Below, one piece after another: positions 8,051-13,074 of a stretch of DNA of 13,074 bases. The translations under genes were made by a program, and so were the position numbers. Source of the stretch: Actinomycetes bacterium (GTDB lineage Bacteria; Actinomycetota; Actinomycetes; Actinomycetales; Actinomycetaceae); the NCBI GenBank assembly GCA_023426345.1, contig JAFAAX010000032.1, positions 1 through 13,074 on the forward strand, read 5' to 3'. The notes beneath the pieces are model-generated. The model made no database searches and had not been told where the DNA came from. It saw nothing but the letters and a program-made list of their open reading frames with translations. Every line of letters starts with the position of its first letter. Position 1 is the stretch's first letter.

Positions 8051-8067
8051 CCGCCGGTCCACGGCGG
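8051..8067 (-). other. Leader hairpin upstream of the reductase gene
   Basis: Perfect 6-bp stem CCGCCG/CGGCGG with a 5-nt loop. It ends about 15 nt before the Shine-Dalgarno of the reductase gene on the minus strand. It could affect translation initiation, but short GC stems arise easily by chance at this base composition. Confidence 0.35.
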
Positions 8068-8244
8068 AGCACGCCGCAGCCCACCCCGCAGACTATCCCG
8101 ATGCCTTGCGCGCGAAGGGCCACGGGCGCCTTCACCTGCGCTTCTCCCCATTCGCCCTGATCGACACCCGGGACAGAGGTCCCGAATTCAGAAACGGGCG
8201 CCTTCGCTAATTCAGTTGGACACGACCGACCTGTTCCGGCCGTC

Positions 8245-8256
8245 ACAGTCCACTGT
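8245..8256. promoter_or_regulatory. Palindrome ACAGTCCACTGT, possible operator
   Basis: Perfect 5-bp half-sites (ACAGT/ACTGT) around a 2-bp centre, about 220 bp upstream of the reductase GTG. On the minus strand it overlaps TCGACA, one mismatch from a -35 TTGACA, but no good -10 follows at 16-18 bp. The regulator is unknown. This is a candidate only. Confidence 0.3.
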
Positions 8257-8360
8257 CGAGGGACGGGCGACGCGAGGCGCGCGAGGCCGGCGCACGTGCG
8301 GCCCACCAGCGCGGGCGGCGGCGGGAACACCCGTGCCGCGGGAACATGCCCACGCCGTGA

Positions 8361-8375
8361 GGGTCTCCGGGACCC
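8361..8375 (-). terminator. Small hairpin following the long inverted repeat
   Basis: Perfect 5-bp stem GGGTC/GACCC with a 5-nt loop, immediately beyond the 8377-8457 inverted repeat in the direction of pst transcription. It may act with it as a tandem terminator; alone it is weak. Confidence 0.3.
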
Positions 8376-8376
8376 C

Positions 8377-8457
8377 CTGGCTCTGGACCTGAGTCTCAGT
8401 GCCCATTCCGGGCGAATTCATGCGCGGGACCCCACTGAGACTCAGCCCCAGAGCGAG
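8377..8457 (-). terminator. Long inverted repeat after pstB, candidate pst operon terminator
   Basis: Arms of 25 bp at 8377-8401 and 8433-8457 enclose a 31-nt loop, starting 33 nt after the pstB stop. In minus-strand RNA 22 positions pair Watson-Crick, one is G-U and two mismatch. The inner 13 bp (CTGAGTCTCAGTG with its complement) are perfect. There is no U-tract, which is common for terminators of high-GC actinobacteria. A second small hairpin (8361-8375) follows. Each arm also contains its own near-palindrome, CTGAG-N-CTCAG, so a protein-binding role is an alternative. Confidence 0.55.
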
Positions 8458-8490
8458 CCCCTCCCCCAGGCGGCGTCCGCCCCACCCCGA

Positions 8491-9270
8491 TCACCCGAAA
8501 CGGCCGGAGATGTAGTCCTCGGTGGCCTTCTCGCCCGGGTGGGAGAAGATCGTCGCGGTGTCGTCGAACTCGACCAGACGCCCGGGCTTGCCGGTGGCCT
8601 CCAGGTTGAAGAAGCCCGTGCGGTCGGACACGCGCGCCGCCTGCTGCATGTTGTGCGTGACGATGACGATCGTGTAGTCCTCTTTGAGCTCGTTCATGAG
8701 GTCCTCGATCGCCAGCGTCGAGATGGGGTCCAGGGCGGAGCAGGGCTCGTCCATGAGGAGGACCTCGGGCGCGACGGCGATGGCCCGCGCGATGCACAGG
8801 CGCTGCTGCTGGCCGCCCGACAGGGAGGAGCCGGGCTTCTCCAAGCGGTCCTTGACCTCGTTCCACAGGTTCGCCCCGCGCAGGGACTCCTCGACCAGCT
8901 CCTCCTGCTGGGCCTTCGGCATCCGGCGCGCGTTGAGCCGCACTCCGGCCAGCACGTTGTCCCGGATGGACATCGTCGGGAACGGGTTCGGCCGCTGGAA
9001 GACCATGCCGACGTGGCGGCGGACCTGGACCGGGTCGATCCCCGCCCCGTAGATGTCGATCCCGTCGAGCTGGACGGACCCCTCGACGCGGGCGCCGGGG
9101 ATCGCCTCATGCATGCGGTTCAGGGTGCGCAGGAACGTCGACTTCCCGCATCCCGACGGGCCGATGAGGGCGGTGATCGCCTGGGCGGGGATGTCGACGG
9201 AGACGTCCTCCACGGCCAGGAAGTCGCCGTAGTAGATCGACTCGCTGCGGATTTCCAGTCGGTTCGTCAT
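8491..9270 (-). CDS. pstB: Phosphate ABC transporter ATP-binding protein
   Basis: Cytoplasmic ATPase that drives phosphate import through PstC-PstA. The product is 259 aa, the normal length. Walker A is GPSGCGKST at 37-45, with Q-loop Q92 (VFQRPNPFP), signature LSGGQQQRL at 150-158 and Walker B LLMDEP at 171-176 followed by the D-loop SALD. H-loop is H206 (IVTHNMQQAAR). The NPFPTMSI and CSALDPIST wording is diagnostic of PstB among ABC ATPases. The start is uncertain: ATG 9270 (MTNRLEI) gives the usual PstB N-terminus, while a TTG at 9285 would add five residues; neither has a strong Shine-Dalgarno. It follows pstA after a 48-nt gap and is the last gene of the pst run. The phoU gene often found next is absent. 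Confidence 0.96.
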   Translation of the reverse strand: MTNRLEIRSESIYYGDFLAVEDVSVDIPAQAITALIGPSGCGKSTFLRTLNRMHEAIPGARVEGSVQLDGIDIYGAGIDPVQVRRHVGMVFQRPNPFPTMSIRDNVLAGVRLNARRMPKAQQEELVEESLRGANLWNEVKDRLEKPGSSLSGGQQQRLCIARAIAVAPEVLLMDEPCSALDPISTLAIEDLMNELKEDYTIVIVTHNMQQAARVSDRTGFFNLEATGKPGRLVEFDDTATIFSHPGEKATEDYISGRFG

Positions 9271-9318
9271 CGGTGCGGAGTCCAATCTGTGCCGGAGCCG
9301 GGATCGCGATCGCCGGGC

Positions 9319-10293
9319 TCATCGGCCCTTCGGGGCGAAGGCCCGCGCGATCAGGCGGGCGATGAGGTTGAGGATCATGACGAGCAGGATGAGCACGAGG
9401 GCCGCGGCCCAGGCCCGCTCGTAGTTGATGGTGGCCACGCAGTTCTCCACTCCGGCGCGGCAGGTGGCCAGGCCCTGGGAGTACTGCCGGTACACGAAGA
9501 CGGGCAGCGTCGTCATGCGCCCGTCGAAGACGTCCACGTTCATCTTCTCGATGAATCCGACCGTCATCAGCAACGGCGCCGTCTCCCCGATGACGCGGGC
9601 GATGGCCAGCATCACGGAGGTCGTCAGGCCCGCGGCCGAGGTCCGCAGGACGACCTTGACGACCACGCGCCATTTCGGCACGCCCAGCGCGTAGGCGGCC
9701 TCCCGCAGCTCGTTGGGCACCAGCCGCAGCATCTCCTCCGAGGAGCGCACGACCGTCGGGATCATCAGCACGCTGAGCGCGATGGCGCCCATGATGCCGG
9801 CGCGGTAGCCGGAGCCCACCGTCAGCGTGAACACGGAGGCCGAGAACAGGCCCGCGACGATCGAGGGGACGCCCGTCATGACGTCCACGAAGAAGGTCGT
9901 CGCGCGGGCCAGAGGCCCCCCGTTGCCGTACTCCACCAGGTAGATGGCCGTGAACAGGCCGATCGGCGCCGAGATCAACGTTGCCCACGCCGTGATGAGG
10001 AGCGTCCCGACGATCGCGTGCGCGATGCCGCCGCCCGCCATGCCACCGAACAGGCCGACCATGTCCGTCGTGAGGAAGCTCCAGGTCAGACGGTGGTAGC
10101 CGTTGGACACGACGGTCCACACCAGCGAGATCAGCGGGATCATCGCCAGCGCGAAGGCCGCCCACACGGCGATCCGGGCCGTCCAGTCCGTGACGGCGCG
10201 CCGGCGCTCCCAGGCGGGGTCGGCGGGATCCAGGAAGGTCCGGGGACCGCCGGGGCCCGCCACCGGGGTCGCCCTCGTCGATGGTGATGTCAT
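9319..10293 (-). CDS. pstA: Phosphate ABC transporter permease PstA
   Basis: One of the two membrane permeases of the phosphate importer. The product is 324 aa with about six hydrophobic segments, the first near residues 38-62 after a cytoplasmic, Pro-rich N-terminus. The EAA loop that contacts PstB is at about 195-217 (ELREAAYALGVPKWRVVV). GVPSIVAGLF at 141-150 is typical of the PstA/PstC family. IGETAPLL at 235-242 followed by the variable outer loop is typical of PstA. That last extracytoplasmic loop holds a cysteine pair, C278 and C285, which could form a disulfide. The ATG at 10293 overlaps the pstC stop by four bases (ATGA), so the permeases are probably translated in step. Confidence 0.95.
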   Translation of the reverse strand: MTSPSTRATPVAGPGGPRTFLDPADPAWERRRAVTDWTARIAVWAAFALAMIPLISLVWTVVSNGYHRLTWSFLTTDMVGLFGGMAGGGIAHAIVGTLLITAWATLISAPIGLFTAIYLVEYGNGGPLARATTFFVDVMTGVPSIVAGLFSASVFTLTVGSGYRAGIMGAIALSVLMIPTVVRSSEEMLRLVPNELREAAYALGVPKWRVVVKVVLRTSAAGLTTSVMLAIARVIGETAPLLMTVGFIEKMNVDVFDGRMTTLPVFVYRQYSQGLATCRAGVENCVATINYERAWAAALVLILLVMILNLIARLIARAFAPKGR

Positions 10294-11309
10294 CCGTTCG
10301 CTCCTGAGAACTCGGCGCGGCGCGACACGATCCACCTCGCGATCGAGTTGACGACCATCGTGAGGGCGAACAGGGCCAGGCCGGTGGCGATGAGGGCCGA
10401 CGTGTTGATGCCGGTCGACTCCGGGAATTGAAGGGCGATGTTGGCGGCGATCGTCGAGTGCTGACCCGCCTGGAGGATCTTCCAGGAGTACGTCGAGCCC
10501 ACCGAGAGGACCATGACGACGGCCATCGTCTCCCCCAGCGCCCTCCCCAGGCCCAGCATCGAGGCGGAGACGATGCCGGACCGTCCGAAGGGCAGGACCG
10601 CCATGCGCACCATCTCCCACCGGGTGGCGCCCAGAGCCAGAGCCGCCTCCTCGTGCAGCGGCGGGGTCTGGAGGAACACCTCGCGGCAGACGGAGGTGAC
10701 GATCGGCAGGACCATGACGGCCAGGATCAGCGACACCGACGCCATCACGCGCCCTGTGGGCGAGGCCGGCCCGGCGAACAGGGGGAACCAGCCCAGATGG
10801 GTGGCCAGCCAGTCGTAGACGGGCACCAGCTTCGGCACCAGCCAGATCGCGCCCCACAGGCCGTAGACGACCGAGGGGATCGCGGCGAGCAGATCGACCA
10901 GGTAGCCGAGGCCCTGCGCGAGCCTCCGCGGCGCATAGTGGCTGATGAACAGCGCGATCCCGATGGAGACCGGCACGGCGATGAGCATCGCCAACGCCGC
11001 TCCCAGGATCGTGCCGAAGACCTGCGGCAGCGTGAACCGCCAGATCGACACCGCCTCCGACGATCCCGTCGTGGTGAAGGTCTGGGTCGTGTCGGACAGG
11101 GCCGGCCAGGCCTCGATGACCAGGAAGACCGCGACGGCGGCGAGGGTGCTGAGGATGAGCACCGCGGCCCCCGTGGCGAGGGTGCGGAAGACGACGTTGC
11201 CGGTGGCGCCGGAGCGCCGCGCGCCCAGGGTGCCCGTCGCGCGCAGGGTCCCGCCGTCGCCCCTTGACGAGGGCGTCCGCGTGTCGTCCGCGGCGGACGT
11301 CGTCTCCAT
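10290..11309 (-). CDS. pstC: Phosphate ABC transporter permease PstC
   Basis: Partner permease of PstA. The product is 339 aa. A ~43-residue hydrophilic N-terminus rich in Thr, Gly and Arg precedes the first hydrophobic segment (about 44-65). LAAIPSVVYGLWG at 141-153 is the PstC family signature. The EAA loop is at 221-240 (EAALALGATRWEMVRMAVLP), and GRALGETMAVVMVLS follows. The start ATG at 11309 is chosen for the strong GGAGGAGGA at 11322-11314. An in-frame GTG at 11399 would overlap the pstS stop (GTGA), but it has a poor Shine-Dalgarno and would run the coding region through a 16-bp stem-loop. The gene ends in a four-base overlap with pstA. Confidence 0.94.
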   Translation of the reverse strand: METTSAADDTRTPSSRGDGGTLRATGTLGARRSGATGNVVFRTLATGAAVLILSTLAAVAVFLVIEAWPALSDTTQTFTTTGSSEAVSIWRFTLPQVFGTILGAALAMLIAVPVSIGIALFISHYAPRRLAQGLGYLVDLLAAIPSVVYGLWGAIWLVPKLVPVYDWLATHLGWFPLFAGPASPTGRVMASVSLILAVMVLPIVTSVCREVFLQTPPLHEEAALALGATRWEMVRMAVLPFGRSGIVSASMLGLGRALGETMAVVMVLSVGSTYSWKILQAGQHSTIAANIALQFPESTGINTSALIATGLALFALTMVVNSIARWIVSRRAEFSGANG

Positions 11310-11313
11310 GGCG

Positions 11314-11322
11314 TCCTCCTCC
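11314..11322 (-). promoter_or_regulatory. Strong ribosome binding site of pstC
   Basis: GGAGGAGGA on the minus strand, its first GGAGG core 8 nt before the ATG at 11309. It argues for ATG 11309 over the upstream GTG at 11399 and lets pstC be loaded independently after the preceding stem-loop. Confidence 0.7.
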
Positions 11323-11336
11323 GCCGTCGGGCGGGC

Positions 11337-11375
11337 CGGGGGCCGGACGCCCCGCGATCGGGCGTCCGACCCCCG
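11337..11375 (-). terminator. Intercistronic stem-loop between pstS and pstC
   Basis: Arms 11337-11352 and 11360-11375 form a 16-bp stem with a 7-nt loop. In minus-strand RNA the only non-Watson-Crick pair is G-U; on the plus-strand transcript it would be a C-A mismatch, so the structure favours the mRNA sense. It begins 20 nt after the pstS stop and ends 14 nt before the pstC Shine-Dalgarno. No U-tract follows. By analogy with other binding-protein transporter operons it may partly terminate transcription or protect the pstS 3' end, giving more PstS than PstC, PstA and PstB. Confidence 0.7.
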
Positions 11376-11395
11376 TTCCGGCAGATCGATCTCCG

Positions 11396-12532
11396 TCACC
11401 GGACCGCGTCCAGCGCGGCCTGCACCTTCTGGCGCAGCGCGTCGCTGAGCGGCGCGGAGCCGGCCGCCTGGGAGGCCATCTCCTGGCCCTCCTGGGAGGC
11501 CTGGTAGCCGACGAAGGCCTTGACCAGGTCCGCGTCGGACTGGTTCTCGTAGGTCGAGCAGACGATCGAGTAGGAGATCAGCACCAGCGGGTAGGAGTCC
11601 GCCGTGTCGGGCACGCGGTTGACGGCCAGGGCGATGTCGTTCGCGTCGCGGCCCTCGACGGTCGTGGCCGTGTCGGCGGCCTTGGCGGCCGTCTCGTTGG
11701 AGAAGGAGACGAAGTCGCCGCTGGCCGTCTCCAGCGCCACGGTACCGAGCGACCCGGCCTGCGAGGCGTCCGCGTAGCCGATCGTCCCCTGGCCGGCTGT
11801 GACGGCCTGGACCACGCCGGACGTGCCGTTCGCGGACTCGCCGCCGGAGATCGGCCACGCCTTGGCGGCCTTGTCCGTCCACACGTCGGGGGCGGCGTCG
11901 TGGAGGTAGTCGGTGAAGTTCTGGGTGGTGCCGGACTCGTCGGAGCGGTGGACCGGGGTGATGGCCGTGGAGGGCAGCGTGACGCCCGGGTTGGTCGCGG
12001 CGATCGCCGGATCGTTCCACGTGGTGATGGTGCCGTTGAAGATGCCGGCGATGGTCGCGGCGTCCAGGTTGAGGGAGGAGACGCCGTCGAGGTTGAAGAT
12101 GACGGCCACCGGCGAGATGTAGACGGGCAGATCCCACGCGGGGCTGCCGCAGCGGGCCTCGGCGGCCGTGAGGTCGTCGCCGTCCAGCGGCGCGTCCGAA
12201 CCGGCCCAGAGGACCTGTCCGTCGGTGAACTGCGTGATGCCGGCCCCCGAGCCGACGGCGTCGTAGGAGACGGTGACGTCGGGCTGCACGGAGGCGAAAC
12301 CGGCCTTCCAGGCCTCCATCGCGGACTCCTGGGAGGTGGCGCCCGCTCCGGCGATCGACCCGGACAGCGTCTGCGAGGAAGCGCTGGAGTCGCCGGACGG
12401 AGCCGTCGAGGCATCGCTGGAGCCGGAGCTGGAGCTGGAACCCGCGTCAGAGGTGCCGCCGCAGGCGGCCAGGGACATCGCCAGCACACCGGCGCCCAGA
12501 GTGGACCCGATGCGGATGAGACGGTGGGACAT
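11396..12532 (-). CDS. pstS: Phosphate ABC transporter substrate-binding lipoprotein
   Basis: Captures phosphate outside the membrane and delivers it to PstC-PstA. The product is 378 aa. The lipoprotein signal peptide has a basic start, a hydrophobic core and the lipobox LAAC with lipidated C24. A Ser/Gly/Ala-rich tether at about 25-57 follows. Phosphate-pocket motifs are GAGAT (62-66), GSGAG (94-98), GSDAPL (111-116) and RSDESGTT (196-203). The family motif GIFNGTITTWND is at 163-174. The ATG at 12532 is preferred over the in-frame ATG at 12547 (five residues longer) because GGAAG stands 8 nt before it and it gives a cleaner signal peptide. It is the first gene of the pst operon, behind a PHO box, and is probably induced by phosphate starvation. 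Confidence 0.95.
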   Translation of the reverse strand: MSHRLIRIGSTLGAGVLAMSLAACGGTSDAGSSSSSGSSDASTAPSGDSSASSQTLSGSIAGAGATSQESAMEAWKAGFASVQPDVTVSYDAVGSGAGITQFTDGQVLWAGSDAPLDGDDLTAAEARCGSPAWDLPVYISPVAVIFNLDGVSSLNLDAATIAGIFNGTITTWNDPAIAATNPGVTLPSTAITPVHRSDESGTTQNFTDYLHDAAPDVWTDKAAKAWPISGGESANGTSGVVQAVTAGQGTIGYADASQAGSLGTVALETASGDFVSFSNETAAKAADTATTVEGRDANDIALAVNRVPDTADSYPLVLISYSIVCSTYENQSDADLVKAFVGYQASQEGQEMASQAAGSAPLSDALRQKVQAALDAVR

Positions 12533-12550
12533 GAGAGGTTCTTCCATTCT

Positions 12551-12593
12551 GCCGCCACCAGGCGGCGCAGTGTCAGGGCCGGTCTCCCCGGCC
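12551..12593 (-). other. Two adjacent hairpins in the pstS leader
   Basis: Hairpin 1 (12593-12577) has stem GGCCGG/CCGGCC with loop GGAGA. Hairpin 2 (12566-12551) has stem GCCGCC/GGCGGC with loop TGGT, ending 18 nt before the preferred pstS ATG. Both stems are perfect 6-bp. They may stabilise the leader or influence ribosome access, but chance occurrence is plausible in GC-rich DNA. Confidence 0.4.
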
Positions 12594-12601
12594 GCGTGAC
12601 C

Positions 12602-12607
12602 ACGCTA
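12602..12607 (-). promoter_or_regulatory. Possible pstS -10 element
   Basis: TAGCGT on the minus strand fits the TANNNT actinobacterial -10. It lies 31 bp downstream of the PHO box and would place the transcription start about 60-65 nt before the pstS ATG. No TTGACA-like -35 is present (GGAGGG at 17-bp spacing), as expected for an activator-dependent promoter. Confidence 0.4.
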
Positions 12608-12638
12608 GGCAGCGCAGGTGACGCCCCTCCCGGCCCTG

Positions 12639-12656
12639 GGTGAACGGCCGGTGAAC
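12639..12656 (-). promoter_or_regulatory. PHO box upstream of pstS (PhoP-type response regulator site)
   Basis: Two exact copies of GTTCACC on the minus strand, at 12656-12650 and 12645-12639, in 11-bp direct-repeat register (GTTCACCGGCC then GTTCACC). This is the known architecture of the PhoP-binding PHO box described in Streptomyces. It lies 107-124 bp before the pstS ATG and just upstream of a possible -10, in the place expected for activation under phosphate limitation. Confidence 0.8.
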
Positions 12657-12662
12657 ACTTCG

Positions 12663-12672
12663 GAGACGTCTC
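12663..12672. promoter_or_regulatory. Palindrome GAGACGTCTC next to the PHO box
   Basis: Perfect 10-bp palindrome six bases upstream of the PHO box in the pstS direction and 36 bp after the preceding gene's stop. It could be an additional operator or a short hairpin for the upstream transcript. No known consensus is recognised. Confidence 0.3.
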
Positions 12673-12707
12673 GCGCCCGTGTCTCTCCCCCGGCCTCCCC
12701 CGACGGC

Positions 12708-13074
12708 TCAGTCCGGGAGCACGAGCTTCGTGTAGGTGACGTGGCGCTCGACCCTGGTGACCGCGGGTCGGCCGGCGTGCGCGATGTGCGAGACGAGCAT
12801 CTCGGCGGTGGCCAACCAGGGCGGCTCACCGGGGAAGGCCGTGCGCACCGGGTGGGGGGACGCCTCAATGAGGGGGCCCATCAGGACGGGCAGCGTCGGC
12901 CGGTGGGCGCAGACCACCGCGGGGGCGTGCGCCTGGTCGACCAGCCTGGCGATCACGTCGGCGGCCCGATCCGGATCGGCGGCGACGGCGTCCTCGGTCA
13001 GCGCTTCGCGCCGATCGACGGCGAGGTCCGCGAGCGCGGCGTAGGGGCCCACCCTGGACGCGCACCGCGTACAC
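12708..13074 (-). CDS. C-terminal part of a histidine phosphatase domain protein, probably MutT1-like Nudix/phosphatase (5' end outside window)
   Basis: About 121 C-terminal residues are visible, and the frame is open through the window edge. The segment CTRCASRVGPYAALADL followed by EALTEDAV fits the middle of a phosphoglycerate-mutase-like (histidine phosphatase) domain. VVCAHRPTLPVLM carries the His expected for the second catalytic histidine. In actinobacteria such a domain with the wording C(S/A)HRP.LP is typically the C-terminal half of MutT1-type proteins, which have an N-terminal Nudix domain for hydrolysing oxidised nucleotides or diadenosine polyphosphates. That half would lie beyond the edge and cannot be confirmed. 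A stand-alone SixA-like phosphatase is the alternative. It lies 175 bp upstream of pstS on the same strand; the PHO box between them suggests separate transcription. Confidence 0.7.
   Translation of the reverse strand, partial: CTRCASRVGPYAALADLAVDRREALTEDAVAADPDRAADVIARLVDQAHAPAVVCAHRPTLPVLMGPLIEASPHPVRTAFPGEPPWLATAEMLVSHIAHAGRPAVTRVERHVTYTKLVLPD

Larger units (their letters stand above)
8025..8490. other. Non-coding stretch between pstB and the reductase gene
   Basis: I see no credible gene in these 466 bases. The pst-proximal third holds two hairpins (8377-8457 and 8361-8375). The remainder should contain the promoter and leader of the reductase-nuo operon. Items visible there: a 9-nt direct repeat GCGGGAACA at 8321-8329 and 8338-8346 (17-bp period); the palindrome ACAGTCCACTGT at 8245-8256, overlapping a -35-like TCGACA on the minus strand (8259-8254); a 12-nt direct repeat ACGGGCGCCTTC at 8122-8133 and 8194-8205; a 6-bp hairpin at 8169-8184; a TAGTCT at 8095-8090 that could be a -10; and a hairpin at 8051-8067 just ahead of the Shine-Dalgarno. 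No convincing full -35/-10 pair was found. Confidence 0.6.

Noticed and set aside
8212..8421. 69-codon minus-strand frame in the pstB-reductase gap
   Set aside because: Its ATG sits in the loop of the inverted repeat, the Shine-Dalgarno is poor, and the translation shows no coherent protein features.
9286..9322. ATG overlapping the pstA stop (9322) as a pstB start
   Set aside because: The ATGA overlap resembles the other junctions, but its frame does not match pstB and gives a meaningless peptide.
8296..10287. 663-codon open frame on the plus strand
   Set aside because: It lies antisense to pstB and pstA, is packed with Arg, Gly, Asp and His, and shows no domain. Long antisense frames are expected in high-GC DNA.
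11310..11399. GTG at 11399 as the pstC start, overlapping the pstS stop
   Set aside because: Poor Shine-Dalgarno, a low-complexity Arg/Pro extension, and the 16-bp stem-loop would be inside the coding region; ATG 11309 has a strong site.
12425..12445. Short GCTGGA tandem repeat in pstS
   Set aside because: It encodes part of the Ser-rich tether after the lipidated cysteine; simple low-complexity coding sequence, not an independent repeat element.
1..13074. Mobile elements, CRISPR arrays, tRNA/rRNA genes, toxin-antitoxin or defence genes
   Set aside because: No transposase, integrase, regularly spaced repeats, cloverleaf or defence-like domains were seen on either strand; the window is core respiratory and phosphate-transport genes.

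Overview
The window is high-GC DNA (roughly 70 percent by eye) with strong Shine-Dalgarno sites and tightly overlapping genes. It looks like a Gram-positive actinobacterium (Actinomycetota). An Actinomyces-like member would fit, but genus is a guess. Supporting clues are a lipoprotein-type PstS, a PHO box built of GTTCACC repeats, a menaquinone-type geranylgeranyl reductase directly ahead of nuoA, and actinobacterial-style long NuoE and N-terminally extended NuoC. Every convincing gene is on the minus strand, so transcription runs from the right edge to the left edge.

Right part (13074 to about 8360): the C-terminal end of a histidine-phosphatase-domain protein (probably a MutT1-like Nudix/phosphatase) enters from the right edge. 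A 175-base leader follows, carrying an 11-bp-spaced GTTCACC direct repeat (PHO box), a possible -10 and two hairpins. Then comes a complete high-affinity phosphate ABC transporter, pstS-pstC-pstA-pstB. A 16-bp stem-loop lies between pstS and pstC, and a long imperfect inverted repeat lies just after pstB and probably ends the operon. No phoU follows pstB.

Middle (8490 to 8025): a 466-base non-coding stretch holds the pst 3' hairpins and the presumed promoter/leader of the next operon, with several small palindromes and direct repeats.

Left part (8024 to 1): a geranylgeranyl-reductase-family flavoprotein (MenJ-like), then nuoA-B-C-D-E-F-G of respiratory complex I in canonical order. nuoG is cut by the left edge, and nuoH onward would lie outside. 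From nuoB to nuoG every junction overlaps by 1 or 4 bases. The reductase probably saturates part of the menaquinone tail, and complex I reduces menaquinone, so the operon would pair quinone tailoring with its main user.

The two blocks are ordinary core metabolism. I found no phage, IS, CRISPR, toxin-antitoxin, tRNA or rRNA signal and no convincing undescribed multi-gene system. The points worth a second look are regulatory structures: the PHO box, the pstS/pstC hairpin, the large inverted repeat after pstB, and palindromes ahead of the reductase gene.
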